Positions 7,544 to 15,932 of a stretch of 64,000 nucleotides of DNA are shown piece by piece. Numbering within the stretch: position 1 is the stretch's first letter; every line of letters starts with the position of its first letter. A program made the position numbers and the translations under genes. Source of the DNA: Nibrella viscosa (GTDB taxonomy: Bacteria > Bacteroidota > Bacteroidia > Cytophagales > Spirosomataceae); contig NZ_BAABHB010000002.1 in the NCBI RefSeq assembly GCF_039541875.1, positions 62,001 to 126,000 of the forward strand. The letters run 5' to 3'. The notes under the pieces were generated by a model that was not told where the DNA came from, ran no database searches, and was given only the letters and a program-made list of their open reading frames with translations.

Positions 7544-8074
7544 TTACTCAAACACGTTACCGTCGTACGTAACCCGAGACAACTGCTTGTCGAGGTAGAA
7601 CAACTGGTCGGCCGGAATCTGGTCGAACAGGTCGAGGCAGCGCCGGGCAATGTACTCTTCTTCCATCTGCTCCTTCACATACCAGTTCATAAACTGCTCG
7701 GTCGCGAAATCATTTTCCCGGCGGCAGGCGGTTATCACGCGGTTGATCGAGTCGGTGACGGCGATCTCCTGATCGAGAGCACCTTCAAATACCGACCGCA
7801 GTGAGTCGAAATCCTGCTGAACCGGTACTACTTCGGGCGATAGAGCCGTGCCGCCCTGATCGCTGATGTAGTGAAAAATTTTAAGGGCGTGCTGCCGTTC
7901 TTCGTCGGATTGCTTGTAAAAGAATCCCGCACTATAATCGAAGCCGTTGCGGTCGCACCAGCCGGCCATGGCCAGATACTTCGACGACGACTCCATCTCC
8001 ATTTTTATCTGTTCGTTCAAAATCTGCTCAATACCATCCTTGAGCGATGTACGAAGTCTTACTAAATCTCTCAT
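7544..8074 (-). CDS. Bacterial ferritin (non-haem)
   Basis: An iron-storage ferritin of 176 residues that oxidises Fe(II) and stores it as a mineral in a cytoplasmic 24-mer. Ferroxidase ligands are visible in ILNEQIKMEMESS (helix A), in SDEERQHALKIFHYI (E and H of helix B), and in YVKEQMEEEYIA (helix D). The length is normal. Upstream lies one copy of the TTTAGAA-N3-TTCTAAA palindrome also found ahead of the DUF4856/imelysin operon, consistent with iron-linked control. Confidence 0.93.
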   Translation of the reverse strand: MRDLVRLRTSLKDGIEQILNEQIKMEMESSSKYLAMAGWCDRNGFDYSAGFFYKQSDEERQHALKIFHYISDQGGTALSPEVVPVQQDFDSLRSVFEGALDQEIAVTDSINRVITACRRENDFATEQFMNWYVKEQMEEEYIARRCLDLFDQIPADQLFYLDKQLSRVTYDGNVFE

Positions 8075-8118
8075 ACCAAATTCGGTTTTCAGATCATTAC
8101 CGATGCCAATATAACACC

Positions 8119-8150
8119 AAAAAGCCGGCCTGGGTTACCGGGCCGGCTGT
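8119..8150 (-). terminator. Terminator of the 8197-8544 gene
   Basis: AGCCGGCC (8123-8130) pairs with GGCCGGCT (8141-8148). Read on the minus strand the stem is followed by TTTTT. Confidence 0.65.
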
Positions 8151-8160
8151 ATTTATGAAA

Positions 8161-8177
8161 TTTAGAAATGTTCTAAA
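8161..8177. promoter_or_regulatory. TTTAGAA-N3-TTCTAAA palindrome, copy 1
   Basis: A perfect 7-3-7 inverted repeat (spacer ATG) about 87 bp upstream of the ferritin start codon. Probable operator of an iron- or metal-responsive regulator. Confidence 0.5.
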
Positions 8178-8196
8178 ACCAAACAGAATCAGTCGG

Positions 8197-8544
8197 TTAG
8201 GCCAGGCAGCAGCCCCGTTCGCGCAGTAAGCTGTTGAGTTCCAGCATCAGCCGGGCACCGTTCAGCAGATCGCGCAACTGCACAATTTCGCAGAGCGTCA
8301 GCACATAACAGCGCTCAGTGCGGGGGGGCGTAAGGATTTCTATGTCGTAGGCATCGTCGGTTTGTAACGCCATCCTGCGCAGGTCGACGGTCTCAACCAG
8401 GCGCTTGAACTGCAGGAAGTCACGGGCCGAAAACGCCGTATGAGTGTCCCAGAACTCCAGGATCAGCCGGCTGGTAACATCACATTGGTAAACGGCGCCT
8501 TTGTCGTTACGGTATAGTTCTTTCCAGGTTGCAGCAGTACTCAC
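8197..8544 (-). CDS. Conserved small protein of unknown function in an iron locus
   Basis: A 115-residue soluble protein that I do not recognise. It is mixed alpha/beta with no signal peptide or membrane segment. Notable are the central ERCYVLTLCEIVQLRDLLNGA segment and the C-terminal GCCLA with adjacent cysteines. It lies between ferritin and the divergent DUF4856/imelysin operon, and the palindrome TTTAGAA-N3-TTCTAAA occurs on both sides of it. The C-terminal Cys-Cys and the setting suggest, but do not show, a role linked to iron or metal. Confidence 0.7.
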   Translation of the reverse strand: MSTAATWKELYRNDKGAVYQCDVTSRLILEFWDTHTAFSARDFLQFKRLVETVDLRRMALQTDDAYDIEILTPPRTERCYVLTLCEIVQLRDLLNGARLMLELNSLLRERGCCLA

Positions 8545-8599
8545 AGCTTTTTATCAGTTTAGACAAAATTACAACAGAATTTGATATACCCGACCGTAG

Positions 8600-8616
8600 T
8601 TTAGAAATTTTCTAAA
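8600..8616. promoter_or_regulatory. TTTAGAA-N3-TTCTAAA palindrome, copy 2
   Basis: A perfect 7-3-7 inverted repeat (spacer ATT) in the divergent gap between the 8544 start (minus) and the 8705 start (plus). It can control both directions. Confidence 0.6.
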
Positions 8617-8630
8617 TAGATTATTTTTTA

Positions 8631-8647
8631 TTTGGAATAAATCTAAA
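8631..8647. promoter_or_regulatory. Imperfect third copy of the palindrome
   Basis: TTTGGAA-TAA-ATCTAAA differs from the perfect palindrome at two positions and lies 14 bp after copy 2, suggesting a tandem operator. Confidence 0.4.
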
Positions 8648-8704
8648 CAAGCAATAGGTTTGTGCCGTCAACCCAATTAAGTATCCTTTCATGCTTTACC
8701 TGTT

Positions 8705-9829
8705 ATGCGCAAACGTATAATTTCCGCCTTCGTTGTAATCACTATGCTGTCTTTCACTGCTTGCAAAGAGACAGAGACCGTTGATCCGCTGGTAATTCCC
8801 CAACAATATGACGGTGCTGCTTACGCTACCAATGTTACTACCGCTACAGCGGTAACTCAGCAATACACGAACCTGGTCAATGAAACAAAAAAGGCTCGAA
8901 CGGCCGGTACTAAGATTGATGCGCAGACATTGATCAACCTGTTTACTACCGGAACACCCTCGCTCAAAAGTATCACTACACCGTATTATGTCGGCAAAAT
9001 TGAAGGGACAAACGGCTGGATTGCCAAAATGGCCAAAGCCGGCGGCAATACATTTGATCCGAACGTTCGCACAGGTAGCGGAGGCTTGTACGGTGGTCAT
9101 GTTTTCGACGAAAATGGGTTTGGACTGGTGGAAGCCTTTGAGAACGCCATGTACGGCGCTACCTTATATAATTACGCGGTTCAACTAGCCACGGCCGAGA
9201 ACCCAACACCTGCTACGGCCGACCAGTTGGTTGCCTTGTTTGGTGCCAGCCCGGCCTTCCCGAACAGCAACAATGCCAAATATCCAACGCCTGATCGGCT
9301 GCTGGCCCTCTATGCTGCCCGTCGCGACAAAAACGATGGTACGGGTATTTACACCAAACTGCGCGATGCCTTTATCCGCTACCAGGCGGCTCTCAAAGGG
9401 GGTAGCCGCTATACGGCCGACCGTAATGCTGCTTTTGCCGAGATTAAGCAATATTGGGAGAAAGCCATGGCCGCTACTGCCATCAACTACCTGCACACGA
9501 CAATCTCGACACTAAGCAGCACGACGCTGACGGATGCGCAGAAAGGATCGGCGCTGCACGCCTACAACGAAGCGGTGAGTTTCCTGCACGGCTGGCGGAC
9601 CCTGCCTTTACAGCATAAGAAAATTACCGACGCGCAGATTGACGAACTGCTGACGCTGATGAACGTGCCGGCCAGCGGTACCCCTACGTCGTATCTGTTC
9701 CTGACCGATCCGGTGAATCAGTTGCCGAAACTGACGCAGGCTATCGCTAAACTGAAAGATATTTACGGGTTCAGCACCCAGGAAATTGAAGACTTTAAGA
9801 AGAACTGGATCAACGAACAAGGCCGCTAA
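8705..9829 (+). CDS. DUF4856 lipoprotein
   Basis: A 374-residue lipoprotein (signal peptide with the lipobox-like SFTAC near residue 20). It has the DUF4856 pattern: PQQYDGAAYA at the mature N-terminus, the KMAKAGGNTF segment, and the Gly-rich block TGSGGLYGGHVFDENGFGLVEAFEN. In Bacteroidota these proteins are found beside imelysin-like proteins, and both are linked to iron acquisition, though the biochemical role of DUF4856 is unknown. Its stop codon overlaps the next start (TAATG at 9827-9831), so the pair is cotranslated. TTTAGAA palindromes lie upstream. Confidence 0.88.
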   Translation: MRKRIISAFVVITMLSFTACKETETVDPLVIPQQYDGAAYATNVTTATAVTQQYTNLVNETKKARTAGTKIDAQTLINLFTTGTPSLKSITTPYYVGKIEGTNGWIAKMAKAGGNTFDPNVRTGSGGLYGGHVFDENGFGLVEAFENAMYGATLYNYAVQLATAENPTPATADQLVALFGASPAFPNSNNAKYPTPDRLLALYAARRDKNDGTGIYTKLRDAFIRYQAALKGGSRYTADRNAAFAEIKQYWEKAMAATAINYLHTTISTLSSTTLTDAQKGSALHAYNEAVSFLHGWRTLPLQHKKITDAQIDELLTLMNVPASGTPTSYLFLTDPVNQLPKLTQAIAKLKDIYGFSTQEIEDFKKNWINEQGR

Positions 9830-10950
9830 TGACCCAATTGCTGACTCAACAACGTAAGAAATGGCTGATGCTGCTCGTTTTATCGGGCGGCATCAGTGCC
9901 TGTTCGCAGCCAGGGGAAACCGTAAATACGGGTCGGAACTTCGACCGAAAGGCGATGCTTCAGCAGTATGCCGACAACCTGATCCGCCCGGCGTATGCTG
10001 ACCTGCAGGCAAAGGTGAACGCCCTGAATACGGCCGCAACTATCTTTGCCGGAGCCCCCACGGCTGCTAACCTGACGGCGGTGCAGACTACCTGGACAGA
10101 CGCCTACACCGCCTGGCAGTATGCCAATGCCTACAACTTCGGACCGGCCGGGGAGGAGGGTATCCGGAAAGGGTTGATTGAAGAAATTGGAACGTTTCCG
10201 ACAACGACCAGCAAAGTTGAAGCGACGATTGCCGCCAACAACGCCAATTTCAACGATTTCAACCGGGATGCCCGTGGCCTGCCGGCAGTGGAGTACCTGA
10301 TCTTTAATTCGGAGGGCAGTAATGCTCAAATACTGACCAGCTTCCAGTTGGCCAACCGCCGGAATTTTCTGACGGCAGCTACGGCCGACATCAAACGACG
10401 GGTAGACGAGGTGGTGGCTGGCTGGAACACCTATACAAATTCTTTTGTGAGCCGCAACGGTACGGATGCCGGCAGTGCCACCTCGGAGCTATACAACGAA
10501 TTTATCCGGAGTTACGAAAGCATTAAGAATTTTAAAGTTGCACTGCCGCTGGGTAAGCGTCCGGGGCAAACCGCTGCCGAACCGGCCCGCGCCGAGGGGT
10601 ACTACAGCGGTCAGTCGCTTCTGTTTATAAAGAATCACCTGACGGCTATTGAAAACATCTGGTATGGCCGCTCCCGCGACGGAAAGGCCGGTGTGGGATT
10701 TAAGGAATACCTGGAGAATGTAGAAGGCGGACAGGCGCTGGTGGCGTCTACGGAAGCTCAACTGGGCAATGTCCGGAAGGCATTGAACGCCCTGCCGGAG
10801 ACCGTGCCACTGAGCCAGCAGATCCGGACGAATCCGGCTGCGGTCGAAAACGTCCTGAACGAATGTCAGAAACTGACCCGCTTTTTCAAGAGTGATATGT
10901 CTTCCCTGCTGGGCATTGCGATCACGTTTGCGAGTGGTGATGGGGATTAG
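9829..10950 (+). CDS. Imelysin family lipoprotein
   Basis: A 373-residue imelysin/IrpA-like protein, exported as a lipoprotein (GGISACS lipobox). It shows the alpha-helical imelysin pattern: WTDAYTAWQYAN, the FGPAGEEGI segment, and the central signature ARGLPAVEYLIF. Classical imelysins carry GxHxxE at this place; here the histidine position is proline while the glutamate is kept. Imelysins are periplasmic or outer-membrane proteins implicated in iron uptake or sensing. It is cotranslated with the DUF4856 gene and followed by an HTTM gene. Confidence 0.9.
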   Translation: MTQLLTQQRKKWLMLLVLSGGISACSQPGETVNTGRNFDRKAMLQQYADNLIRPAYADLQAKVNALNTAATIFAGAPTAANLTAVQTTWTDAYTAWQYANAYNFGPAGEEGIRKGLIEEIGTFPTTTSKVEATIAANNANFNDFNRDARGLPAVEYLIFNSEGSNAQILTSFQLANRRNFLTAATADIKRRVDEVVAGWNTYTNSFVSRNGTDAGSATSELYNEFIRSYESIKNFKVALPLGKRPGQTAAEPARAEGYYSGQSLLFIKNHLTAIENIWYGRSRDGKAGVGFKEYLENVEGGQALVASTEAQLGNVRKALNALPETVPLSQQIRTNPAAVENVLNECQKLTRFFKSDMSSLLGIAITFASGDGD

Positions 10951-10956
10951 GGTAAA

Positions 10957-11082
10957 AAAGCGTGAACGAGCGAATGAGTGAAAGCGTGATAACTCGGGAA
11001 AGTGATGATTTGACTACCGATCGGCGTCTGGGTACAGGTCACCGCTCGTTCACGCTTTCACTCATTCGCTCGTTCACGCTTT
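10957..11082. repeat. Inverted octamer-repeat element
   Basis: Two perfect 33-bp inverted arms, 10957-10989 and 11050-11082, separated by 60 bp. Each arm is a run of degenerate octamers such as GCGTGAAC, GAGCGAAT and GAGTGAAA. The element starts 6 bp after the imelysin stop and covers the 5' end of the HTTM reading frame. Confidence 0.8.
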
Positions 11083-12383
11083 CGACTTCCATCGCTCCCC
11101 TCATCACCTTCCGCATCCTGTTCGGGGCGATGATGGTGATCAGTACGGTGCGGTTTATTGGTTTGGGCTGGATTGAGGAGCATTTTGTCCGGCCGGCGCT
11201 GCATTTCAAGTACTATGGGTTTGCGTGGGTAGAGCCGCTCTTGCCGGTAGGTATGTACCTTGTTCACGGCCTGATGCTGGTGGGGGCGCTGGGGATTATG
11301 CTGGGAGCATTTTACCGGCTGTCGGCCCTTACGTTCTTCCTGACGTTTACCTATTGCGAACTGATTGACATTACCTATTATCTCAACCATTACTACTTTG
11401 TCAGTGTCGTCAGCTTCCTGCTCATCTGGTTGCCGGCCAACCGGGCGGTGTCGGTTGATGTGCGGAGGAGTCCGGCGCTGCTCCGCACGCAGGTGCCGCG
11501 CTGGACAATTTTTATCATTCAGTTTCAACTCACGCTGGTATACATCTACGCCGGCCTGGCCAAGATCCGTTACGACTGGCTGATCAATGCCCTCCCGCTG
11601 AAAATCTGGCTACCGGCCAACGACACCATTCCGGTGCTGGGGCCGCTGTTTGCCCATCCCTGGATGCCCTATGTGTTTAGCTGGGCCGGAATGCTGTACG
11701 ATACCTTCATCATCTTCTTTCTGATCTGGCCCCGAAGTCGCCCGCTGGCGTATGTCACCGTCGTGGTTTTTCACGTGCTGACGGGCATTCTGTTCCAGAT
11801 CGGCGTCTTTCCGCTGGTCATGATTGCCAGTACACCCATTTTCTTTTCGGCACGGTGGCATGAACGGGCGTTACGAATGAATCATCCGCCGGCTCAGAAT
11901 ATTGCGCAGACACGGAGTATCTGGACTCCATCCGTTCCTGCTTTCATGCTGGGTTCTCTACTGTTCATTTTCCTGGCCTTTCAACTTCTGTTCCCCTGGC
12001 GTTACCTCTTATATCCGGGCGATTCGTTCTGGACCGAAGAAGGCTACCGCTTTGGCTGGCGGGTGATGCTGATGGAAAAAGCCGGTACGGCTACGTTTTA
12101 CGTGAAAGACAGCCGGACGGGCCGGGAAGGCATAGTCGACAACCGGGACTTTCTGAACGACCATCAAGAAAAGCAAATGGCCATGCAACCGGACCTGATC
12201 CTCCAGTTTGCCCACTACCTGGCCGATTACTACAAAAAGCAGGGCCTCCACAAGCCGCAGGTACGGGCCGAAGTATACGTAACCCTCAACGCCCGTCCCA
12301 GCCGCCTGCTGATCGACCCCACTCTGGATCTCACCACCATTCACGATAGCTGGCAACCAAAGACATGGATCTTGAAGGAGTGA
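10962..12383 (+). CDS. HTTM domain membrane protein (VKGC-related)
   Basis: An integral membrane protein of up to 473 residues with an HTTM domain, the multi-helix module related to vitamin K-dependent gamma-carboxylase. The domain starts at IAPLITFRILFGAMM (about residue 45), includes YCELIDITYYLNHYYF and the QLTLVYIYAGLAKIRYDWL helix, and is followed by a C-terminal soluble part with VNPT-like LLIDPTLDL. Proteins of this kind occur with imelysin in Bacteroidota iron operons; the reaction is unknown. The true start is unclear because the open frame runs through an inverted repeat. Candidates are GTG 10962, ATG 10974 and GTG 10986; codons within the repeat look non-native. Confidence 0.85.
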   Translation: MNERMSESVITRESDDLTTDRRLGTGHRSFTLSLIRSFTLSTSIAPLITFRILFGAMMVISTVRFIGLGWIEEHFVRPALHFKYYGFAWVEPLLPVGMYLVHGLMLVGALGIMLGAFYRLSALTFFLTFTYCELIDITYYLNHYYFVSVVSFLLIWLPANRAVSVDVRRSPALLRTQVPRWTIFIIQFQLTLVYIYAGLAKIRYDWLINALPLKIWLPANDTIPVLGPLFAHPWMPYVFSWAGMLYDTFIIFFLIWPRSRPLAYVTVVVFHVLTGILFQIGVFPLVMIASTPIFFSARWHERALRMNHPPAQNIAQTRSIWTPSVPAFMLGSLLFIFLAFQLLFPWRYLLYPGDSFWTEEGYRFGWRVMLMEKAGTATFYVKDSRTGREGIVDNRDFLNDHQEKQMAMQPDLILQFAHYLADYYKKQGLHKPQVRAEVYVTLNARPSRLLIDPTLDLTTIHDSWQPKTWILKE

Positions 12384-12384
12384 A

Positions 12385-12449
12385 GAGTTAAGAGTTAGCT
12401 GGCGCAAGCAATTCATAACTCATAACTTTTAATTCTTCACTCTTAACTC
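12385..12449. repeat. Inverted heptamer-repeat element
   Basis: Two heptamers (GAGTTAA, GAGTTAG at 12385-12398) face five contiguous heptamers of the opposite sense at 12415-12449 (ATAACTC, ATAACTT, TTAATTC, TTCACTC, TTAACTC). It lies at the junction of the convergent HTTM gene and the small gene at 12443-12706, and may serve as terminator. Confidence 0.7.
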
Positions 12450-12706
12450 CCCGATTCGCTGCCGTTGCGGGTGCTGGCGTGGCCGGAGCGGCCGTGGCCT
12501 CCGCGCTCAAACATCAGTTCAGATTTGGTTTTGGCGTTTGGGTCGTGGTTTTCTTCCGGCTCCTGCACGCTCTTATCCTGATCGGAGCGAATCTGCTCCA
12601 TATGAGGCTTGTTTTTTGCTGTATCACGCGCCTGGGTATTGCGGGTGCGATCGTGGTTGGCCTGTTTATCGACCGAACCGGGCTGGTCTGTGCGTTTGTT
12701 GCTCAT
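12443..12706 (-). CDS. Small hydrophilic protein of unknown function
   Basis: An 87-residue, highly charged and polar protein starting MSNKRTDQPG, rich in N, D, K, R, E and S, with no hydrophobic segment and probably disordered. I do not recognise a family. It reads convergently to the HTTM gene, and its stop codon lies inside the heptamer-repeat element. The clean ATG start and lack of a better frame on the other strand support it as real, but the evidence is modest. Confidence 0.5.
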   Translation of the reverse strand: MSNKRTDQPGSVDKQANHDRTRNTQARDTAKNKPHMEQIRSDQDKSVQEPEENHDPNAKTKSELMFERGGHGRSGHASTRNGSESGS

Positions 12707-12801
12707 AACGTTAGGTATTTTTGGTTGTAGGGAATTAACCGACCGGTTTGTACGATTGTTTACCGGTATTCTGCCTTTTCGGGTAATGGCTCATTTCGTT
12801 A

Positions 12802-12809
12802 TACCTTTG
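12802..12809 (+). promoter_or_regulatory. Bacteroidota -7 box abutting the NFACT gene
   Basis: TACCTTTG matches TAnnTTTG and ends only 4 bp before the ATG at 12814, so the mRNA would have almost no leader. Confidence 0.5.
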
Positions 12810-12813
12810 CGCC

Positions 12814-14433
12814 ATGCACACCAACTATTACTTTCTCCGGCAACTGGCACCGGCCCTGGAATCGCAGATAGCGGGCCTGAAACTGATGGCGTGTTTCAGC
12901 CAGGACCGCGATGAACTGGTGATGGTCTTTGCGCAGGCACGGGGGAAAATCAACTATTACCGGCCGTTCTACATCAAAGCAACCCTGCGGCCGGATTTCT
13001 CCGGGCTGCTGTTTCCGGAGGTAGTGCAGCGGGCCCGTACCAACAGCGTCGATTTGTTTGAAACCCTATATGACCGACCGGTGCTGGGCGTACGGGCCTT
13101 CCTGAACGAGCGTTGCCTGGGTATTCTGCTGGACAACAAGTATACGCTGCTGTTCAAGTTCTTCGGTAACCGCCCAAACCTGCTGGCTTTTACAGACAAT
13201 ACCGTCATCGAACTGTTCAACCAGAAACTGGTCACCGACAACCAACTCGTGCTGGATGCCCTCGACCGGCCTATCGATCAGTCGTGGGAAGCCTTTGTGC
13301 GGGCCGGCTACGACTATCGTAAGCTGTTCCCGACATTTGGGAAGGTGGTAAATGGGTATTTGGCAGAGCGGATAGGGGATAAAGAGGGAAAGGAGATAGG
13401 AGAGGCCGAAAAAGAGGCTGAGGGGCGAGAAAAATGGGCAGTTTTGCAGGAGGTGCTGGCGCAGTTGGAGCGGCCGAGGTATTATCTGACGCGGATTGAA
13501 CACCGGCCGGCCCTGTCGCTGTTGCCGGTGGGGGAGATCCGGCGGGAATTTGATGAGCCCCTGGAAGCGGCTAACCGGTTTTATATTGCCTATAACGGTC
13601 AGAATACCTTTGAGCGGGAGAAGGGTGAGGTGCTACGGCTGTTCGACAAGCGGCTGAAACGGGCACAGGCGTATATCGATACCAATCTGGAGCGACTCAT
13701 CAACCGCGACGAAAACAGCCGGAACGAACAGATCGCCAATATTCTGATGGCCAATCTGCATCAGATACCGGAACCGCCGGGAGCCCGTTCGCCTGAGTCG
13801 GTGACGCTACACGACTTCTACCACGATCGGCCCATCACCATTAAGCTAAAGCCTGATCTGACTCCCCAGAAAAATGCCGAAGGCTACTATCGGAAAGCGA
13901 AGAACGAAAAGATTGAAGAAGAACATCTACAGCGGCAACTCACCGCCCGCGAAGAGGAGATTACACAAATACAGGCGCATCGGGCGGCTCTGGGATCAAT
14001 TGAATCGCTGAAGGAATTACGCAAATACATTAAGCAGCATAATCTGCTGTCGGATGCCGTAGGGGAAGGTCCGGCGCAGTTGTTTAAAGAAGTTGAGCAC
14101 GAAGGCTTCCGAATACTGATTGGCCGGAACGCTAAGAACAACGATCTGCTGACGCAGCGCTATGCCTACAAAGATGACCTATGGCTGCACGCTCGCGATG
14201 TGTCCGGCTCGCACGTAATTATTAAACACCAGGCCGGTAAAACCTTCCCCAAAACCGTGATTGAGCGGGCGGCCGAACTGGCCGCCTGGTACTCCAAACG
14301 CCGGACCGACAGCCTGTGCCCGGTAATTGTTACACCCAAAAAGTTTGTGCGCAAACCCAAAGGTCTGGCTGAGGGCCAGGTTGTGGTTGATAAGGAGGAC
14401 GTGGTAATGGTGGTACCAAAGGGAGAGAGCTAA
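12814..14433 (+). CDS. NFACT family protein (Rqc2/RqcH-like, FbpA)
   Basis: A 539-residue protein with an NFACT-N domain (about 1-200), a coiled-coil middle (about 270-430) and a C-terminal NFACT-R domain with DLWLHARDVSGSHVIIKH near residue 455. The family includes eukaryotic Rqc2 and bacterial RqcH, which bind stalled 50S subunits and add C-terminal tails to nascent chains, and also the older name fibronectin-binding protein. The MHTNYYFLRQLAPAL start is typical of Bacteroidota members, fixing the start codon. Residues 185-215 form a Glu/Lys-rich insertion. Confidence 0.9.
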   Translation: MHTNYYFLRQLAPALESQIAGLKLMACFSQDRDELVMVFAQARGKINYYRPFYIKATLRPDFSGLLFPEVVQRARTNSVDLFETLYDRPVLGVRAFLNERCLGILLDNKYTLLFKFFGNRPNLLAFTDNTVIELFNQKLVTDNQLVLDALDRPIDQSWEAFVRAGYDYRKLFPTFGKVVNGYLAERIGDKEGKEIGEAEKEAEGREKWAVLQEVLAQLERPRYYLTRIEHRPALSLLPVGEIRREFDEPLEAANRFYIAYNGQNTFEREKGEVLRLFDKRLKRAQAYIDTNLERLINRDENSRNEQIANILMANLHQIPEPPGARSPESVTLHDFYHDRPITIKLKPDLTPQKNAEGYYRKAKNEKIEEEHLQRQLTAREEEITQIQAHRAALGSIESLKELRKYIKQHNLLSDAVGEGPAQLFKEVEHEGFRILIGRNAKNNDLLTQRYAYKDDLWLHARDVSGSHVIIKHQAGKTFPKTVIERAAELAAWYSKRRTDSLCPVIVTPKKFVRKPKGLAEGQVVVDKEDVVMVVPKGES

Positions 14434-14437
14434 GGCA

Positions 14438-14468
14438 GCCGGGGCCTCATGGGTTGTGAAGCCCCGGC
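14438..14468. terminator. Hairpin between convergent NFACT and GH1 genes
   Basis: GCCGGGGC (14438-14445) pairs with GCCCCGGC (14461-14468) in the 37-bp gap between the two stop codons. Confidence 0.6.
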
Positions 14469-14470
14469 GG

Positions 14471-15817
14471 TTAGGCTACCAGTTCGTTGATAGGCGTATC
14501 TGCGTTGGCGGTTTGCCACCACCCACGACCGGGTGGAATCAGATGCCGGGCGGGCTTGCCCGTTGCCAGATGATGCACGAGCGCGGCCAGTTCCGTTGGT
14601 TGGGGCCGGCCGCTGCTGACGTCGAAAGTGCCGGCTTCGTAGTAATTTTCGCAGCGGGTAAGCAGGCAATGCCAGTCGTAGGAACCCAGCATCGCCCAGA
14701 CGGTAACCGCCTGCACATCGGCCCCGGCGGCTTTAGCCTGTTCGGCGGCCTGCCAGAACTCCCACAGGTAGCGCAACTGCTCATCAACTGTACTGCCCAG
14801 GTGCGCTTCTGTAATGACAATCGGCATCTGGTAGCGCTGCCATGTCTGCCGGATCAGTCCCTCCAATCCTACCCGCTTCTCGGGAGCTGCCTGAACTACC
14901 TCTGTGTCTGCGTATGTGTGCCGGCCGTTACCGCCCCAGAGGTGTTTCGGATAAGTTGCCAGTTTATGGTCCAGGTACCGCTCACTGGTCAGGTAATGAT
15001 TAATGCCGATGATCGACGGAGGACAGGCGTTTTCGACCATATACCACAAATCGGCTTCCGTGATACCGGCGTAGCGCAGGTAGCCCCACATGGGGTGGTG
15101 CGGAGTCACACGACCGCAAAGCAGATCCCAGGTCAGCCAGCGACGTTCGTTTTCAAAATCGGCCTGATAGCTCAGCCGGGAACTACTGTGCGTTTGACCC
15201 AGATCGTCGGTCTGCACCAGTTGCGCAGCCGGATTTACCAGTCTGACTTCCCGCATCACCCGTATTGTAGTCCGGCATTCCCGCACCAGCAATTGGGCAA
15301 ACACCTTATCGTGCCGGCCGTGCGGATACCAGTGCCCGTACAGGCCCGAAAAACGGGCAGTGGTGAGGGGTTCGTTGATGGGGGTGTACGCGTCGATCCA
15401 GGGAAAGCGTTCGGCGACCTGGCGGGCGTAGCGGGGTAGTTCGCGCTCAAAAGCCGTTCGCTCGAAGGTGGCATAGCGGGGGCCGCAGCCATGATGCACC
15501 AGTCCGACAATAGGGCGAATCTGGTGTTCCCGCAGACATTGCATTCGCTCATCGGCCCACTGCCAGTCAATCTGGTCGGGGCGGTGGGGAGCGGCCCGCT
15601 CCCACAACAGCGGATAGCGAATCGTTTGCAGACCCAGGTCCGCCAGGCGTTTAATATCATCGCAGCGGTGGTGGTGCCCGGTACGCTGCAGCTGGTCGAA
15701 GTACTGATCGCCAACCCGATGGACGGTGCATTCGATACCGCCCCACAGGGCCAGTGGCTGAGCTATGTAGGTAGAAATAGTTGATTTCTTCACGTAAGCA
15801 TCTGAATGGTGGAACAT
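14471..15817 (-). CDS. Family 1 glycosyl hydrolase (beta-glucosidase-like)
   Basis: A 448-residue GH1-type (beta/alpha)8 hydrolase. The acid/base motif TPINEP has E149, and the nucleophile motif VITEAHLG has E336. IRYPLLWERAAP near residue 66 is the usual GH1 strand. No signal peptide is visible. Similar domains occur fused to dTDP-4-dehydrorhamnose reductase in some bacteria, but no such partner is fused here. It is followed on the minus strand by nothing close, while a glycosyltransferase lies just upstream, so the pair may work on a glycan or glycolipid. Confidence 0.8.
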   Translation of the reverse strand: MFHHSDAYVKKSTISTYIAQPLALWGGIECTVHRVGDQYFDQLQRTGHHHRCDDIKRLADLGLQTIRYPLLWERAAPHRPDQIDWQWADERMQCLREHQIRPIVGLVHHGCGPRYATFERTAFERELPRYARQVAERFPWIDAYTPINEPLTTARFSGLYGHWYPHGRHDKVFAQLLVRECRTTIRVMREVRLVNPAAQLVQTDDLGQTHSSSRLSYQADFENERRWLTWDLLCGRVTPHHPMWGYLRYAGITEADLWYMVENACPPSIIGINHYLTSERYLDHKLATYPKHLWGGNGRHTYADTEVVQAAPEKRVGLEGLIRQTWQRYQMPIVITEAHLGSTVDEQLRYLWEFWQAAEQAKAAGADVQAVTVWAMLGSYDWHCLLTRCENYYEAGTFDVSSGRPQPTELAALVHHLATGKPARHLIPPGRGWWQTANADTPINELVA

Positions 15818-15834
15818 GAGCCCAGCCGGCCCGC

Positions 15835-15880
15835 CCGGCTGTATCTACCCCGGTATGTAAGGCAGGGTAGATACAGCCGG
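15835..15880 (-). terminator. Hairpin after the glycosyltransferase gene
   Basis: A perfect 16-bp stem, 15835-15850 and 15865-15880 (CCGGCTGTATCTACCC and its complement), loop 14 nt, between the glycosyltransferase stop and the GH1 start. It has no strong T tract, so it could also be a repetitive palindrome. Confidence 0.55.
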
Positions 15881-15932
15881 TAACACCGGTCTGGCCGGAC
15901 GGCCGTTTGTCTGTCGGCCAGGTGCAATGTAT

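Noticed and set aside
8132..8139. GGGTTACC near ferritin
   Set aside because: It is in the loop of a terminator hairpin with no matching downstream box or gene start.
10957..11082. Small insertion sequence or MITE bounded by 33-bp inverted repeats
   Set aside because: Arms are made of octamer repeats, there is no target-site duplication that I can see and the 60-bp interior is featureless; an octamer-repeat element explains it better.
14456..15439. Long plus-strand open frame opposite the GH1 gene
   Set aside because: Antisense shadow: the minus-strand protein has both GH1 catalytic motifs.
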